A stretch of 64,000 nucleotides of DNA from WM-3-3 sp041660045. GTDB lineage: Bacteria > Pseudomonadota > Gammaproteobacteria > Methylococcales > Methylomonadaceae. The notes under the pieces were generated by a model that ran no database searches, had not been told where the DNA came from, and saw only the letters and a program-made list of their open reading frames with translations. This document shows, piece by piece, positions 51,389 through 61,376 of the stretch. Location of the stretch: NCBI GenBank assembly GCA_041660045.1, contig JBAZXA010000001.1:706580-770579 (forward strand). Reading direction: 5' to 3'. The position numbers were made by a program, and so were the translations under genes. Each line of letters opens with the position of its first letter. The stretch's first letter is position 1.

Positions 51389-52516
51389 TCAAATTTTTTG
51401 GTATATCCGGCCTTTCCATCTCGATCTTTCGCCTTTCCAATAACGCAAAGCTGAAGACCATGTCATTAATAAAAATAGTCCAGAGATAAGCAATAACGCT
51501 AAGCCCCAGGCAGGATTCAGGGAGTAAAAGCGTAAAACCGGCAAATACAGGCCAAACATAATGGCAATAGATAAAGCGCCAACTATACCCAACGCATGCG
51601 GCCAAATAAAAAGGCTAAGAAAAGGCATCCAATACATTAGCAACATAATTACGGAACAACTGACTAAGCCCAATAACGAGTAATTGAGTTGGGTAAATGC
51701 GGTGCGGGCAACCATATCCCAAATATTTGCCAATTTTTCATAACGTCGTTGGCTTAAAACCCCATGGGTAAGTCCTACCCAAGTTTTAAAACCAGCTGAC
51801 TTAACAGCTTTTGCCAAAGAACAGTCATCAATAACTGCATTTTTAATCGATACCATCGCCCCAACTTCACACAACACAGAAGTTTTGGCAAAAATACAAC
51901 CTCCCGCGGCAGCTGCAACCTTATGCCTAGAACTATTCGACAAGGCAAATGGATACATCATCTTAAAGAAGAAGATAAATGCCGGCATCAACAATTTTTC
52001 CCAAATTGAATCAAAGCGCAACACAGCCATTAAAGATACAAACTGCAATTGCTCTGATTCCAGCTTTGTCTTTAGACTGTTAATCATGCCAGGCAGTAAG
52101 GCAATATCAGCATCTAGCAATAGAGTATATTGGGTAGCTACTTGTTTAAGGCCTTGCTCTTGTGCCCAGAGTTTTCCGCTCCAACCCTCAGGTAGTTGTT
52201 TGGATTCTATGATACTTAAATGGGGGATATTAGAGCCATTTGCAAGCGCAATGGTTGCATCGCTAGAATCGTCATCGACTAAAATGACCTTGAGGTTCTT
52301 ACCTTGTTCCCGCAATGATGCCAAGGTACCCGCTATGACTTCTGCTTCGTTGCGGGCAGGAATGACAACGGTAACCTCACTTAAGTCGACTTCAGCAGCT
52401 AACACAGGCACGGCCTCTAAAACCTCGCTAACTGACCAGGGTCGCCACGGCAGCAACAAAGTGCCTAACCAGATCGCTGCTGCCGTTACGGTTAGATAAA
52501 AAACCACTTCCTGCAT
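51389..52516 (-). CDS. hpnB: Hopene-associated glycosyltransferase
   Basis: 375 residues. An N-terminal membrane segment, then a GT2 domain with TVVIPARNEAEVIAGTL, VDDDSSDATIALA, LLLDADIAL and DDCSLAKAVKSAG, and four C-terminal hydrophobic helices. This layout is that of HpnB, found next to hpnH in many hopanoid producers; its sugar donor and product are not established. The start is 2 bp downstream of the hpnH stop. Confidence 0.9.
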   Translation of the reverse strand: MQEVVFYLTVTAAAIWLGTLLLPWRPWSVSEVLEAVPVLAAEVDLSEVTVVIPARNEAEVIAGTLASLREQGKNLKVILVDDDSSDATIALANGSNIPHLSIIESKQLPEGWSGKLWAQEQGLKQVATQYTLLLDADIALLPGMINSLKTKLESEQLQFVSLMAVLRFDSIWEKLLMPAFIFFFKMMYPFALSNSSRHKVAAAAGGCIFAKTSVLCEVGAMVSIKNAVIDDCSLAKAVKSAGFKTWVGLTHGVLSQRRYEKLANIWDMVARTAFTQLNYSLLGLVSCSVIMLLMYWMPFLSLFIWPHALGIVGALSIAIMFGLYLPVLRFYSLNPAWGLALLLISGLFLLMTWSSALRYWKGERSRWKGRIYQKI

Positions 52517-52518
52517 AG

Positions 52519-53628
52519 TTACTTTACAATTTCAACTCGGACTGGAATACCTGCCAAAGTCCCTACAGGCTTTACTGAGGTTTGATCTGGCATAGGCTCT
52601 GGCACCATTGCACCATCAGTTGTAGGGCCTTTTATAGCTGTAATTAGCGCTTTTAATGGGTTTTTAAGCATATCTTCAACGGCGGTTGCTTCATAACCAC
52701 AATGCGCCATACAACTCGCGCATTTAGGATTTGTGCTATTCCCGTATTTTTCCCATGGTGTCGTATCAAGCAGTTCTTGAAAGCTAGCGGCATTACCTTC
52801 ATCAGATAATAAATAACATGGCTTTTGCCACCCGAACACGTTGCGTGTAGGATTTCCCCAAGGCGTGCATTGATAGTTTTGGTTACCTGCCAAAAAATCC
52901 AGATACAACGACGAATGGTTAAGCTTCCATTTTCGTTGTTTACCCAACTTAAAAATACCTCTGAACAAATTTTTAACATCTTTACCTTTGATAAAAACAT
53001 CTTGTTGTGGCGCCCGTTCATAACTAAACCCGGGTGCAATTGTGACGCCTTCAACGCCCAATTCCATCGCATAATCCAAAAATTGCGCCACTTCTTCAGC
53101 ATTTTCGCCTTGGAACAATGTACAGTTGATAGTAACCCGAAAACCTTTTTCAAGCGCTAACTTAATAGCCTCAACGGCGCGCTCAAAAACACCTTCCTGA
53201 CAAACAGAGGTATCATGCCGTTCCTGTAAGCCATCCAAGTGGATGGAAAAGGTCAAGTACGGGGATGGTTTATAATCATCAATCCGCTTTTTGAGCAATA
53301 AAGCATTGGTGCATAAATAAACAAACTTCTTGCGTGCAATCAGGCCTTCGACGATACGCGGCATATCTTTGTGTATCAGTGGTTCCCCACCTGGTATGGA
53401 TACCATAGGTGCGCCACACTCATCTGCAGCGGCCATACACTCTTCATAAGATAGGCGTCGATCTAAAGTTTCTTCAGGATAATCAATTTTGCCGCAGCCT
53501 GCACAAGCAAGGTTACAGCGGAATAATGGTTCCAGCATTAAAACCAAGGGATAGCGTTTAACACCTTTCAGCTTCTGTTTGATAAGATAGCTGCCCACGG
53601 CCAGTTGTTGACGTAAAGGAACTCCCAC
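52519..53628 (-). CDS. hpnH: Adenosyl-hopene transferase (radical SAM)
   Basis: 369 residues from GTG 53628. The frame extends 38 codons further to 53742, but GTG has a GGAGGG ribosome site 7 bases upstream (53636-53641) and gives the family's usual short N-terminus (MGVPLRQQLAVG). The radical SAM motif is Cys38-x3-Cys42-x2-Cys45 (CNLACAGC), followed by SIPGGEPLIHKD. It joins the 5'-deoxyadenosyl radical to hopene, giving adenosylhopane, the first step of bacteriohopanepolyol synthesis. It leads the minus-strand operon hpnH-hpnB-hpnM-mlaA. Confidence 0.95.
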   Translation of the reverse strand: MGVPLRQQLAVGSYLIKQKLKGVKRYPLVLMLEPLFRCNLACAGCGKIDYPEETLDRRLSYEECMAAADECGAPMVSIPGGEPLIHKDMPRIVEGLIARKKFVYLCTNALLLKKRIDDYKPSPYLTFSIHLDGLQERHDTSVCQEGVFERAVEAIKLALEKGFRVTINCTLFQGENAEEVAQFLDYAMELGVEGVTIAPGFSYERAPQQDVFIKGKDVKNLFRGIFKLGKQRKWKLNHSSLYLDFLAGNQNYQCTPWGNPTRNVFGWQKPCYLLSDEGNAASFQELLDTTPWEKYGNSTNPKCASCMAHCGYEATAVEDMLKNPLKALITAIKGPTTDGAMVPEPMPDQTSVKPVGTLAGIPVRVEIVK

Positions 53629-53635
53629 GAGCAAA

Positions 53636-53641
53636 CCCTCC
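53636..53641 (-). promoter_or_regulatory. Ribosome binding site fixing the hpnH start
   Basis: GGAGGG on the minus strand, 7 bases before GTG 53628. No other in-frame start of hpnH has a comparable site. Confidence 0.75.
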
Positions 53642-54117
53642 AATAATTCTGTTAATAACGGCATGGCTAAATTGATGCCATGCCGACCTGTAACTAATAT
53701 GATATGCCAAATGGTAAATACGTTGCAATAAAGCAACAGCATACAATGCTTAAGACCAGTGCTTGCCAGTTTAATTCAACAGCCGATAACTAGAATAATA
53801 AAGCTTATTTAACAATAAGATAAAAACACTTAACCGCTATTTAAGGCAATTAAAATTTTTCTTATTTGCAGCATTTATCTGACTATCCTATCGCATTAAC
53901 TGCAGCTTAGTTACTTATTTGTCAAAATACAACAGAACTTGGCCAAATTGCTGTTAACAATACTAAATTTTGTCCAAGAGCAAGCCTAAACACCACGTAT
54001 TATCAGCATGCCAAGGATATTAACAATAAAACAACATTGCTTTGCAAAATACCAACAAACAGTATATGATTTCTGCAACAACAGATTTGAATCCTCAGCA
54101 CATATAACGCAATTTCT
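53642..54117. other. Divergent promoter region of the two hopanoid operons
   Basis: About 480 bp between hpnH (minus) and sqs (plus). AT-rich, and must carry both promoters. No recognisable boxes, hairpins or further genes were identified. Confidence 0.5.
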
Positions 54118-55218
54118 ATGAACGGAACGCAAATTTCACTGGACAACCCTAAATCTTTAAACAAACTTTCCGATGATGGGTTTCAAGCCGCGTTACTTGA
54201 AGGCGTCTCCAGAACTTTTGCGCTAACCATTCCACAACTTCCGCCTGGCCTTTATCAACCCGTAGCCAACGCTTATTTATTATGCCGTATTGTCGATACT
54301 ATAGAAGATGAAGTGTCCTTAACGGCCGAGCAAAAAAAATATTTCTGTTCTGAATTCATCCAGGTTGTTAAATCGGGGACCAACTCAGAACCTTTTGCTG
54401 TTGAATTAGCACCATTGTTATCAACGCAAACCATTGCCGCTGAACATTGCTTAATCCATGTTTTACCAAGAGTGATCGAAATTACCCATAAATTCGATCC
54501 TGCCCAAATAGAAGCCCTTGCCTGTTGCGTGGAAACCATGGCTCAAGGCATGCCAATTTTTCAAGCCAAAAACTTGCGTAATGGCTTGGCTACCCTGGCC
54601 GATATGAACGAATACTGTTATTACGTTGCTGGTTGTGTTGGTGAAATGTTAGCCAAATTATTTTGTCATTATTCCCCTGAAATCAATCAAAACCGTGAAC
54701 AACTCCTGGCTTTGTCGGTATCCTTTGGCCAAGGCTTACAAATGACCAACATACTCAAAGATATTTGGGACGATGCCGCAAGAGGGGTCTGCTGGTTACC
54801 CCAAGATATATTTATTGAGACTGGATTTGATTTGGCTACTTTATCACCACAAACCAATGACCCTAATTTTAGGACTGGGCTAAAACATTTAATCAGTATT
54901 GCCCACAGCCACTTAAAAAATGCCCTAACTTACACACAACTGATACCGGCGCATGAAACAGGCATCAGAAATTTCTGCCTATGGGCTTTAGGCATGGCAA
55001 TCCTCACCCTTAAAAAGCTCAACGCTAATTTGAGCTTTAATGAATCTAGCCAAGTCAAAATTAGCCGTAGCAGCGTTAAAGCAACTATTTTTACCGCCCG
55101 CTTGACAGTGCGTAGCAATTTTTTATTGTCCTTACTGTTTGCTTGGACTAGCCAAAGCTTAAAAACACCGGGTTGGACATATTCGCTACCTTCCTCAAAA
55201 TCGCACCTTGATCTTTAA
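54118..55218 (+). CDS. sqs: Squalene synthase (farnesyl-diphosphate farnesyltransferase)
   Basis: 366 residues. The two Asp-rich motifs are DTIED at 60-64 and DIWDD at 215-219, with SRTFALTIPQLP near the N-terminus and FGQGLQMTNILKDIW before the second motif. The length and the single-chain form resemble the eukaryote-like squalene synthase of Methylococcus rather than the three-gene HpnCDE route; no hpnC/D/E lie in the window. It condenses two farnesyl diphosphates into squalene. shc follows 10 bp later. Confidence 0.9.
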   Translation: MNGTQISLDNPKSLNKLSDDGFQAALLEGVSRTFALTIPQLPPGLYQPVANAYLLCRIVDTIEDEVSLTAEQKKYFCSEFIQVVKSGTNSEPFAVELAPLLSTQTIAAEHCLIHVLPRVIEITHKFDPAQIEALACCVETMAQGMPIFQAKNLRNGLATLADMNEYCYYVAGCVGEMLAKLFCHYSPEINQNREQLLALSVSFGQGLQMTNILKDIWDDAARGVCWLPQDIFIETGFDLATLSPQTNDPNFRTGLKHLISIAHSHLKNALTYTQLIPAHETGIRNFCLWALGMAILTLKKLNANLSFNESSQVKISRSSVKATIFTARLTVRSNFLLSLLFAWTSQSLKTPGWTYSLPSSKSHLDL

Positions 55219-55228
55219 GGATTAGAAA

Positions 55229-57184
55229 ATGTTTACTGATGCAAACACCACATTAAATACCAGCAGCGCACCGAGTTCATCTACAGCTATCCATTCAAAT
55301 GCATTTGATATCAACAAAGCCATACTAAGGGCACAAGATAGCTTAATTAGCTTACAGCACCCAGATGGCTTTTGGTTATTCGAACTTGAAGCCGACTGCA
55401 CCATCCCCTCTGAATACATCATGATGATGCATTATTTAGGGGATATTAATGAAAGCTTACAAGCAAAAATAGCAAACTTTTTAAGGTCACGCCAATCAGA
55501 AGACGGTAGCTATGCCTTATATACAGGCGGCCCTGGCGATATTAGTGGCAGCGTCAAAGTCTATTACGCCCTAAAAATGGCGGGCGATAGCATAGACGCC
55601 CCCCATATGGTGAAACTTAGGCAATATATCTTAGATCAAGGCGGCGCCGCCAAAGCTAACGTTTTTACCCGCATTGCCTTGGCTACTTTTGAACAACTGC
55701 CTTGGCGTGGCGTTCCCTACATTCCAGTGGAAATCATGTTATTACCTAAATGGTTCCCATTTCATCTTGACAAAGTTTCCTACTGGTCAAGAACTGTAAT
55801 GGTACCTTTATTTATCTTGTGCACATTAAAAGCTAAAGCTAAAAACCCAAAACAAGTCGATATACTCGAGCTTTTTTGCACGCACCCAGATTTAGAAAAA
55901 CACTATTTTCCAGAACGCACCATCCTAAACAAATTTTTCTTAGGATTGGATCGTTTTGGCCGGGCTATCAACCCATTTATCCCACGGCGCATGCGTCAAC
56001 ATGCTTTAAACAAAGCAAAAAACTGGTTTATTGAACGACTTAATGGTGTAGACGGCTTAGGCGGTATTTTTCCAGCCATGGTTAATGCATACGAAGCTAT
56101 GCTACTCATGGGGATGCCCAAAGATCATGAACTAGTAGTAACAGCACGCCAAGCCATAGACAAATTATTAGTCATCAACGAGCACGATGCTTACTGCCAA
56201 CCTTGTTTATCGCCCATTTGGGATACTGCCTTAACTGCCTTAGCTTTACAAGAGGCTAACAGCAATTCACTTAACCGGCCATTGACCCAGGCCTACGATT
56301 GGTTAAAAAGCAAACAATTAAGTGATGAACCTGGCGATTGGAGAATTTCCAAACCTAATTTAGCCGGTGGCGGCTGGGCTTTCCAATTTAATAACCCACA
56401 TTATCCAGATGTTGATGATACTGCTGTTGTCGCGTTTGCCATGGCAGATTCAGGCCTACCCAATCTTGATGAATCAATAGACCGAGCCAGCCATTGGATT
56501 TCTGGTATGCAATCAAAAAATGGCGGTTACGGTGCTTTTGACGTCGACAATACCTGCTATTATCTTAACGAAATTCCTTTTGCGGATCATGGCGCTTTAT
56601 TAGATCCGCCAACCGCCGATGTCAGCGCGCGTTGCGCTATGCTTTTGGCAGTAGTAGCCCGCCAGCAAAAACAGTATTTGCCCACTTTAGAACGCATCAT
56701 TACCTATTTGCGTAGCGAACAAGAAGACGATGGCTCTTGGTTTGGCCGCTGGGGCACCAATTTTGTTTACGGCACTTGGTCGGTGTTAATGGGGTTAGAA
56801 CAAACCACACTCCCAAAAAACGACCCCATGTTTGTTAAAGCGGCACAATGGTTAAAAAACACCCAACGTGAAGATGGCGGCTGGGGTGAAGATAATTATA
56901 GCTATCATGATCAAGAGTATAGTGGTAAATATCATTTCAGTACGGCCTTCCAAACCGCATGGGCTATTTTAGGTTTAATGGCCGCTGGCCAAGTCAATAG
57001 CCCAGAAGTCAAATTAGGTATTAATTTCATTCTGCGTAACCAACAAGCTGATGGCTTATGGCATGACAAATGTTTTACTGCACCCGGATTTCCAAAAGTT
57101 TTCTATTTAAAATACCATGGCTACGACAAGTTTTTTCCTTTATGGGCTTTGGTAAGATACCGTAATGAGCTAAGCAAGCTGTGA
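55229..57184 (+). CDS. shc: Squalene-hopene cyclase
   Basis: 651 residues. The protonating motif is Asp394-Val-Asp396-Asp397 (PDVDDTA). Several QW repeats are visible (for example QEDGSWFGRWG, QREDGGWGE and QQADGLWHD near the C-terminus). The enzyme is a membrane-bound cyclase that folds squalene into hopene. The stop overlaps the GTG start of hpnG by 4 bp. Confidence 0.97.
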   Translation: MFTDANTTLNTSSAPSSSTAIHSNAFDINKAILRAQDSLISLQHPDGFWLFELEADCTIPSEYIMMMHYLGDINESLQAKIANFLRSRQSEDGSYALYTGGPGDISGSVKVYYALKMAGDSIDAPHMVKLRQYILDQGGAAKANVFTRIALATFEQLPWRGVPYIPVEIMLLPKWFPFHLDKVSYWSRTVMVPLFILCTLKAKAKNPKQVDILELFCTHPDLEKHYFPERTILNKFFLGLDRFGRAINPFIPRRMRQHALNKAKNWFIERLNGVDGLGGIFPAMVNAYEAMLLMGMPKDHELVVTARQAIDKLLVINEHDAYCQPCLSPIWDTALTALALQEANSNSLNRPLTQAYDWLKSKQLSDEPGDWRISKPNLAGGGWAFQFNNPHYPDVDDTAVVAFAMADSGLPNLDESIDRASHWISGMQSKNGGYGAFDVDNTCYYLNEIPFADHGALLDPPTADVSARCAMLLAVVARQQKQYLPTLERIITYLRSEQEDDGSWFGRWGTNFVYGTWSVLMGLEQTTLPKNDPMFVKAAQWLKNTQREDGGWGEDNYSYHDQEYSGKYHFSTAFQTAWAILGLMAAGQVNSPEVKLGINFILRNQQADGLWHDKCFTAPGFPKVFYLKYHGYDKFFPLWALVRYRNELSKL

Positions 57185-57882
57185 TCACAGGTCTAGTTGT
57201 TGCTTTACCTGAAGAAATTAGCACTCTAACTGCTAAGCAAGTTGCCAAAGGTGAATGTTTTTCAATTACGGAAGAATTGCTCCTAGTCAATAGCGGTACA
57301 GGTGCTGCCAATGCTCGCCTTGCGGCCCAAAAATTAATTGGGCTAGGCGCAAAACGCTTAATTAGTTGGGGCTGCGCAGCAGGATTAAGCCCATTATTAA
57401 AGCCAGGCGACTTAAGCTTACCCAAACGCTTGTTAAACCAAAATAATTTAGTTTTAGAGACCGATCCAAATTGGCATGAATATACCCAAAAACAGTTTGG
57501 CAATAACAGTTCGGTGCATACGGGTGACTTGTTGGACAGCCAAAGCATAGTTTCACTGAGTACTGTAAAACAAGCATTACATTACCAAACCAATGCACAA
57601 GTGTTAGATATGGAAAGTTTTGCTGTAGCCGGCATTGCCCAAGACCATAACCTGCCCTTTTTGGCTATCCGCGCTATAGCAGACCCTGTCAGTATGAATT
57701 TACCCCGCGCTGTCAGTTATTCCGTAAATAGCGAGGGTCAAGTTGTATTATTCAAGCTATTAAGCTTCCTAGCCTTACATCCTAATGAATTGCCTGGGTT
57801 GATTAAACTCGGGCTACATTTTTCCAAGGCACAAAAAACATTAAAAAATACGGCAAAAAAATTACACCTAATAGCCCACTAA
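57181..57882 (+). CDS. hpnG: Adenosylhopane nucleosidase/phosphorylase
   Basis: 233 residues with a nucleoside phosphorylase fold: GLVVALPEEI at the N-terminus, NSGTGAANARLAA, SWGCAAGLSP and VLDMESFAVAGIA followed by IRAIADP. HpnG removes adenine from adenosylhopane to give ribosylhopane. It starts with GTG in an overlap with shc. The apt gene in the window could salvage the released adenine. Confidence 0.9.
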   Translation: MITGLVVALPEEISTLTAKQVAKGECFSITEELLLVNSGTGAANARLAAQKLIGLGAKRLISWGCAAGLSPLLKPGDLSLPKRLLNQNNLVLETDPNWHEYTQKQFGNNSSVHTGDLLDSQSIVSLSTVKQALHYQTNAQVLDMESFAVAGIAQDHNLPFLAIRAIADPVSMNLPRAVSYSVNSEGQVVLFKLLSFLALHPNELPGLIKLGLHFSKAQKTLKNTAKKLHLIAH

Positions 57883-57939
57883 TCCCGATTCCCGGCCTAT
57901 CGGATAGCTGAGGCAACCAATAACCCTTATGAGGTAACC

Positions 57940-59319
57940 ATGACATTTAGCATTGCAGAACTTTTTTCCACGCATTACAGCGATAAGTTTTCCATGCACG
58001 AACAATACTTGAATAACCAAATGGTCAGGGTTTTAAAAACCATTGGTTACGACCGTAATTATAAACGCGCTATCGGCCAATACTTATACGATGAAAATAA
58101 TACTGAATACCTCGATTTATTAAGTGGTTTTGGTGTGTTTGCCGTGGGCCGGAACCATCCCACCATTATCAAAGCACTAACTGAAACGTTAACCTTAGAA
58201 TTACCCAATTTAGTCCAGCTTGATGTTTCGGTATTAAGTGGTTTACTCGCACAAGAACTGCTCAAAACCACACCTGACAACCTCGATAAAATCTTTTTTT
58301 GCAACTCCGGCACAGAAGCCGTAGAAGCCGCCATAAAATTTGCCCGTTACACGACCCAACGCGAAAAAATTGTATTTTGCGAACATGGCTATCATGGCCT
58401 AACCATGGGTGCCTTATCGTTGAATGGTGAAAAAATCTTCCGTGAAGGTTTTGGTCCTCTACTACCTGGCTGCAGCGCAATTCCATTTAATGACCTAGCC
58501 GCTTTAGAACAAGCACTCAGTAACAAAGACGTAGCCGCCTTTATTGTAGAACCTATCCAAGGCAAAGGGGTTAATCTTCCTGATGATAATTACCTACCTG
58601 AAGTAGAGCGCCTATGTAAAAAATACGGTACCTTATTTGTCGCTGATGAGGTACAAACCGGTCTAGGCCGCACTGGAAAATTTTGGGCTATCGAACACTG
58701 GGGCGTTAGGCCTGATATGATCTGTATGGCTAAAGCCTTGTCTGGAGGCTTTGTGCCAGTTGGCGGTGTTGCCATGACGCATACCATTATGGACACTGTC
58801 TTCAACCGTATGGACCGTGCCGTCGTGCATGGCTCAACTTTCTCAAAAAATAATATGGCCATGGCCGCAGGTTTGGCAACTTTACACGTATTAAAAGAAG
58901 AAAATTTAATTGAGAATAGCGCAAAAATTGGTAATGACCTGATTAACAACCTAAATGCGTTAGCTAGCCAATATGAGTTTTTAAAAGAGGCCCGTGGCAA
59001 GGGTATGATGATAGCTATTGAATTCCAGTCCCCCAAAAGTTTATTGTTAAAAGCCGCCTGGAGCATGTTGGAAACCGCTAATAAAGGCCTATTTTGCCAA
59101 ATGGTGACCATACCACTATTTAAGGAACACCACATATTAACGCAAGTGGCAGGACATGGCATGAACGTGGTGAAATTACTACCACCCTTAAACTTGACCC
59201 AAAAAGACCATGACCACGTGGTTAGCTCGTTTGATAAAGTCATTGCAGACACACATCAAATACCCGGTTCAATTTGGGATTTAGGCAAAAACTTGGCTGG
59301 ACATGCCTTAAAAAAATAA
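57940..59319 (+). CDS. hpnO: Class III aminotransferase for aminobacteriohopanetriol
   Basis: 459 residues. The PLP lysine is Lys265 (MAKALSGGF), with VADEVQTGLGRTGKFWA before it and NSGTEAVEAAIKFARY near residue 125. HpnO converts the ribosylhopane-derived aldehyde into aminobacteriohopanetriol. Position behind hpnG supports HpnO over acetylornithine-type enzymes. Methanotrophs of the Methylococcales characteristically make aminohopanoids. Confidence 0.88.
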   Translation: MTFSIAELFSTHYSDKFSMHEQYLNNQMVRVLKTIGYDRNYKRAIGQYLYDENNTEYLDLLSGFGVFAVGRNHPTIIKALTETLTLELPNLVQLDVSVLSGLLAQELLKTTPDNLDKIFFCNSGTEAVEAAIKFARYTTQREKIVFCEHGYHGLTMGALSLNGEKIFREGFGPLLPGCSAIPFNDLAALEQALSNKDVAAFIVEPIQGKGVNLPDDNYLPEVERLCKKYGTLFVADEVQTGLGRTGKFWAIEHWGVRPDMICMAKALSGGFVPVGGVAMTHTIMDTVFNRMDRAVVHGSTFSKNNMAMAAGLATLHVLKEENLIENSAKIGNDLINNLNALASQYEFLKEARGKGMMIAIEFQSPKSLLLKAAWSMLETANKGLFCQMVTIPLFKEHHILTQVAGHGMNVVKLLPPLNLTQKDHDHVVSSFDKVIADTHQIPGSIWDLGKNLAGHALKK

Positions 59320-59343
59320 CTTATTAACCCACACGAAGCTGTT

Positions 59344-59700
59344 ATGAAAAAAATATTAATACTTTGTACTTTTTTTGCTTTAGTCAGTTACACAAATCTG
59401 GCATCCTCCCATGCCGTAGTGACTGAATATTCTTTAAAAATAAAACCGATACATGCGCATCAGGCCGATAGCGTCAGCTTATCGTTCAATTCTCAAATTG
59501 AATTGGCCTTATCGCGTATCTTTTTGGTACGGAAAGGTGATGTCCAAGAATCATTAACACTGGACAAAGGCAAAAAGCAAGGTCAAATCAGCGTACAAAT
59601 TCCTGCCTTAGATGTTGGCGACTATGCGCTCAGACTTAAAGTGTTTGCTGCCGACGGGCATTTAACAGAAGACGTTATTCACTTTTCTGTAACGGAATAG
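59344..59700 (+). CDS. copC: Periplasmic copper-binding protein CopC
   Basis: 118 residues with a signal peptide ending near residue 22 (ASS). The mature chain begins His-Ala-Val, placing a histidine at its N-terminus, which in CopC proteins binds Cu(II). The rest is a small beta sandwich ending VFAADGHLTEDVIHFSV, with the conserved Asp-Gly-His of the copper site. It lies between hpnO (24 bp) and copD (9 bp). Confidence 0.88.
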   Translation: MKKILILCTFFALVSYTNLASSHAVVTEYSLKIKPIHAHQADSVSLSFNSQIELALSRIFLVRKGDVQESLTLDKGKKQGQISVQIPALDVGDYALRLKVFAADGHLTEDVIHFSVTE

Positions 59701-59709
59701 GCAACATCA

Positions 59710-61374
59710 ATGGCTGGTATTGCGGATTTTCTTGATTCATTAATTGGCGGTGTCGCCTTAATTTGCTTTGCCTTTGCCATAGGCAGTATATTTTGGGGGC
59801 TGTTTGTATTGCGGCCCTGGCAACGGCAAGAAGGCTACACCGAAGCCTTATTACAAAAAACAGTTGCTTTACTTTATATAGGCGGATTTGCATTTGCGGC
59901 GGCCCAACTCTTTAAAGTTATACTAAAAATATGGCTAATGACCGCTGTTTTGGAAAAATGGCCATTTCCAGAATTTGCAGACACCACCCAATTTATCGGC
60001 GGAGTCATCCGAGCTTTCCTTGCCTTAGCTATGGCGAGTTATTGTTACTTAAATTTACGCCATCACCCATTTTCAAAATCCCACTGGATAGGTGCAGCGA
60101 TAGCCGCCGTACCCATGATAATTTCCGGTGCTTGGTTAGTGCATGCAGCCGGCCGTTTTGAAAACCAATATATTCTTATGGCACTCACGGTCATTCATCA
60201 ACTCGCAGCTGCTGCTTGGGTTGGCGGGGTCTTCCATTTAGTCAACCTTTGGTTTTTACGGCGCGAGAATAAGATTCCGGCAAACTTATGGCCAATGTTG
60301 CTTAAGCGCTTTACACCCTTTGGTATGGCAGCCGTTGGCATGATCCTAATTTCTGGTTTGCCCATGGCATTACAATATATCGATAGTTGGAACGGCTTTA
60401 TAGGCACCGGCTATGGTAATTTGTTGATGGTAAAAATCACCCTCTTAGGCTTAGCATTAGGCTTTGCTGGACTAAACAAAATGTCGGTATCACAATATTT
60501 TGTCTCCGGTAACCCACATGCTATGACGGTACGGGTGCCGTATTATGTGGAAGCTGAAACCTTTGTATTAATTACTTTATTATTTACTGCAGCAAGCTTA
60601 GCATCACAGCCACCGGCTATTGATATTCCTAATTTGACCGCAAGCTGGCAAGAAGTTGCCAATACATTTACCCCAAAAGTTCCTAGGACTAATTCACCTA
60701 CACATCAAGACTTAATTGCAGGGGAAGCTGGGCGGGTCGCCATTGTTGGCCAAATTCCATCACCAGCAGCCACTGAATGGTCTGATTATAATCATAATAT
60801 CGCCGGCGTTTTCCTAACAACGATGAGCTTTTTTGCCATGCTCTCCTATTTAAAAAGCTTGCCTTCGGCATTTTCATTATTTAACCGCTACCTATCCTAT
60901 ACACGCTATTGGCCTATCGGATTTGTGGGTTTAGGCATCTTTTTGTTTTTCCGTAGTGATGCAGAAACTTGGCCATTGGGGCCTATTGGTTTTTGGGAGA
61001 GTACTTTTAATAATGGTGAAGTTTTGCAACATCGGATAGCGACTTTATTAGTTTTTGTTTTAGGTGTCTTAGAATTGATGGCCAGAATGCCACGCTACGC
61101 GAATAATAAACTCCCCTATTTTTTCCCCGTGCTGGCCGCTTTTGGTGGACTTATGTTATTGACCCATTCACATGTGGGCTTTCAACCGAAAAGCGCTTTT
61201 CTAATTCAAGTTGGCCACACTTTCATGGGAATATTATCCTTAATCTTAGCCACTGGCCGTTGGTTAGAACTCAAACTCGATAGTCCAGGCAAAAGCATTG
61301 CTGGCTTTGTTTCCGTTGCCGCTTTATTTCAAATCGGACTTGTTTTATTGTTTTACCGCGAACCTCTTTACTAA
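59710..61374 (+). CDS. copD: Copper resistance protein CopD
   Basis: 554 residues with about twelve membrane helices. The central segments GAWLVHAAGRF, IHQLAAAAWVGGVFHL and KITLLGLALGFAGLNK match the CopD domain. CopD is thought to move copper across the inner membrane with CopC. A long periplasmic loop lies around residues 300-360. The start is 9 bp after copC and the stop 2 bp before dxs. Confidence 0.88.
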   Translation: MAGIADFLDSLIGGVALICFAFAIGSIFWGLFVLRPWQRQEGYTEALLQKTVALLYIGGFAFAAAQLFKVILKIWLMTAVLEKWPFPEFADTTQFIGGVIRAFLALAMASYCYLNLRHHPFSKSHWIGAAIAAVPMIISGAWLVHAAGRFENQYILMALTVIHQLAAAAWVGGVFHLVNLWFLRRENKIPANLWPMLLKRFTPFGMAAVGMILISGLPMALQYIDSWNGFIGTGYGNLLMVKITLLGLALGFAGLNKMSVSQYFVSGNPHAMTVRVPYYVEAETFVLITLLFTAASLASQPPAIDIPNLTASWQEVANTFTPKVPRTNSPTHQDLIAGEAGRVAIVGQIPSPAATEWSDYNHNIAGVFLTTMSFFAMLSYLKSLPSAFSLFNRYLSYTRYWPIGFVGLGIFLFFRSDAETWPLGPIGFWESTFNNGEVLQHRIATLLVFVLGVLELMARMPRYANNKLPYFFPVLAAFGGLMLLTHSHVGFQPKSAFLIQVGHTFMGILSLILATGRWLELKLDSPGKSIAGFVSVAALFQIGLVLLFYREPLY

Positions 61375-61376
61375 CT

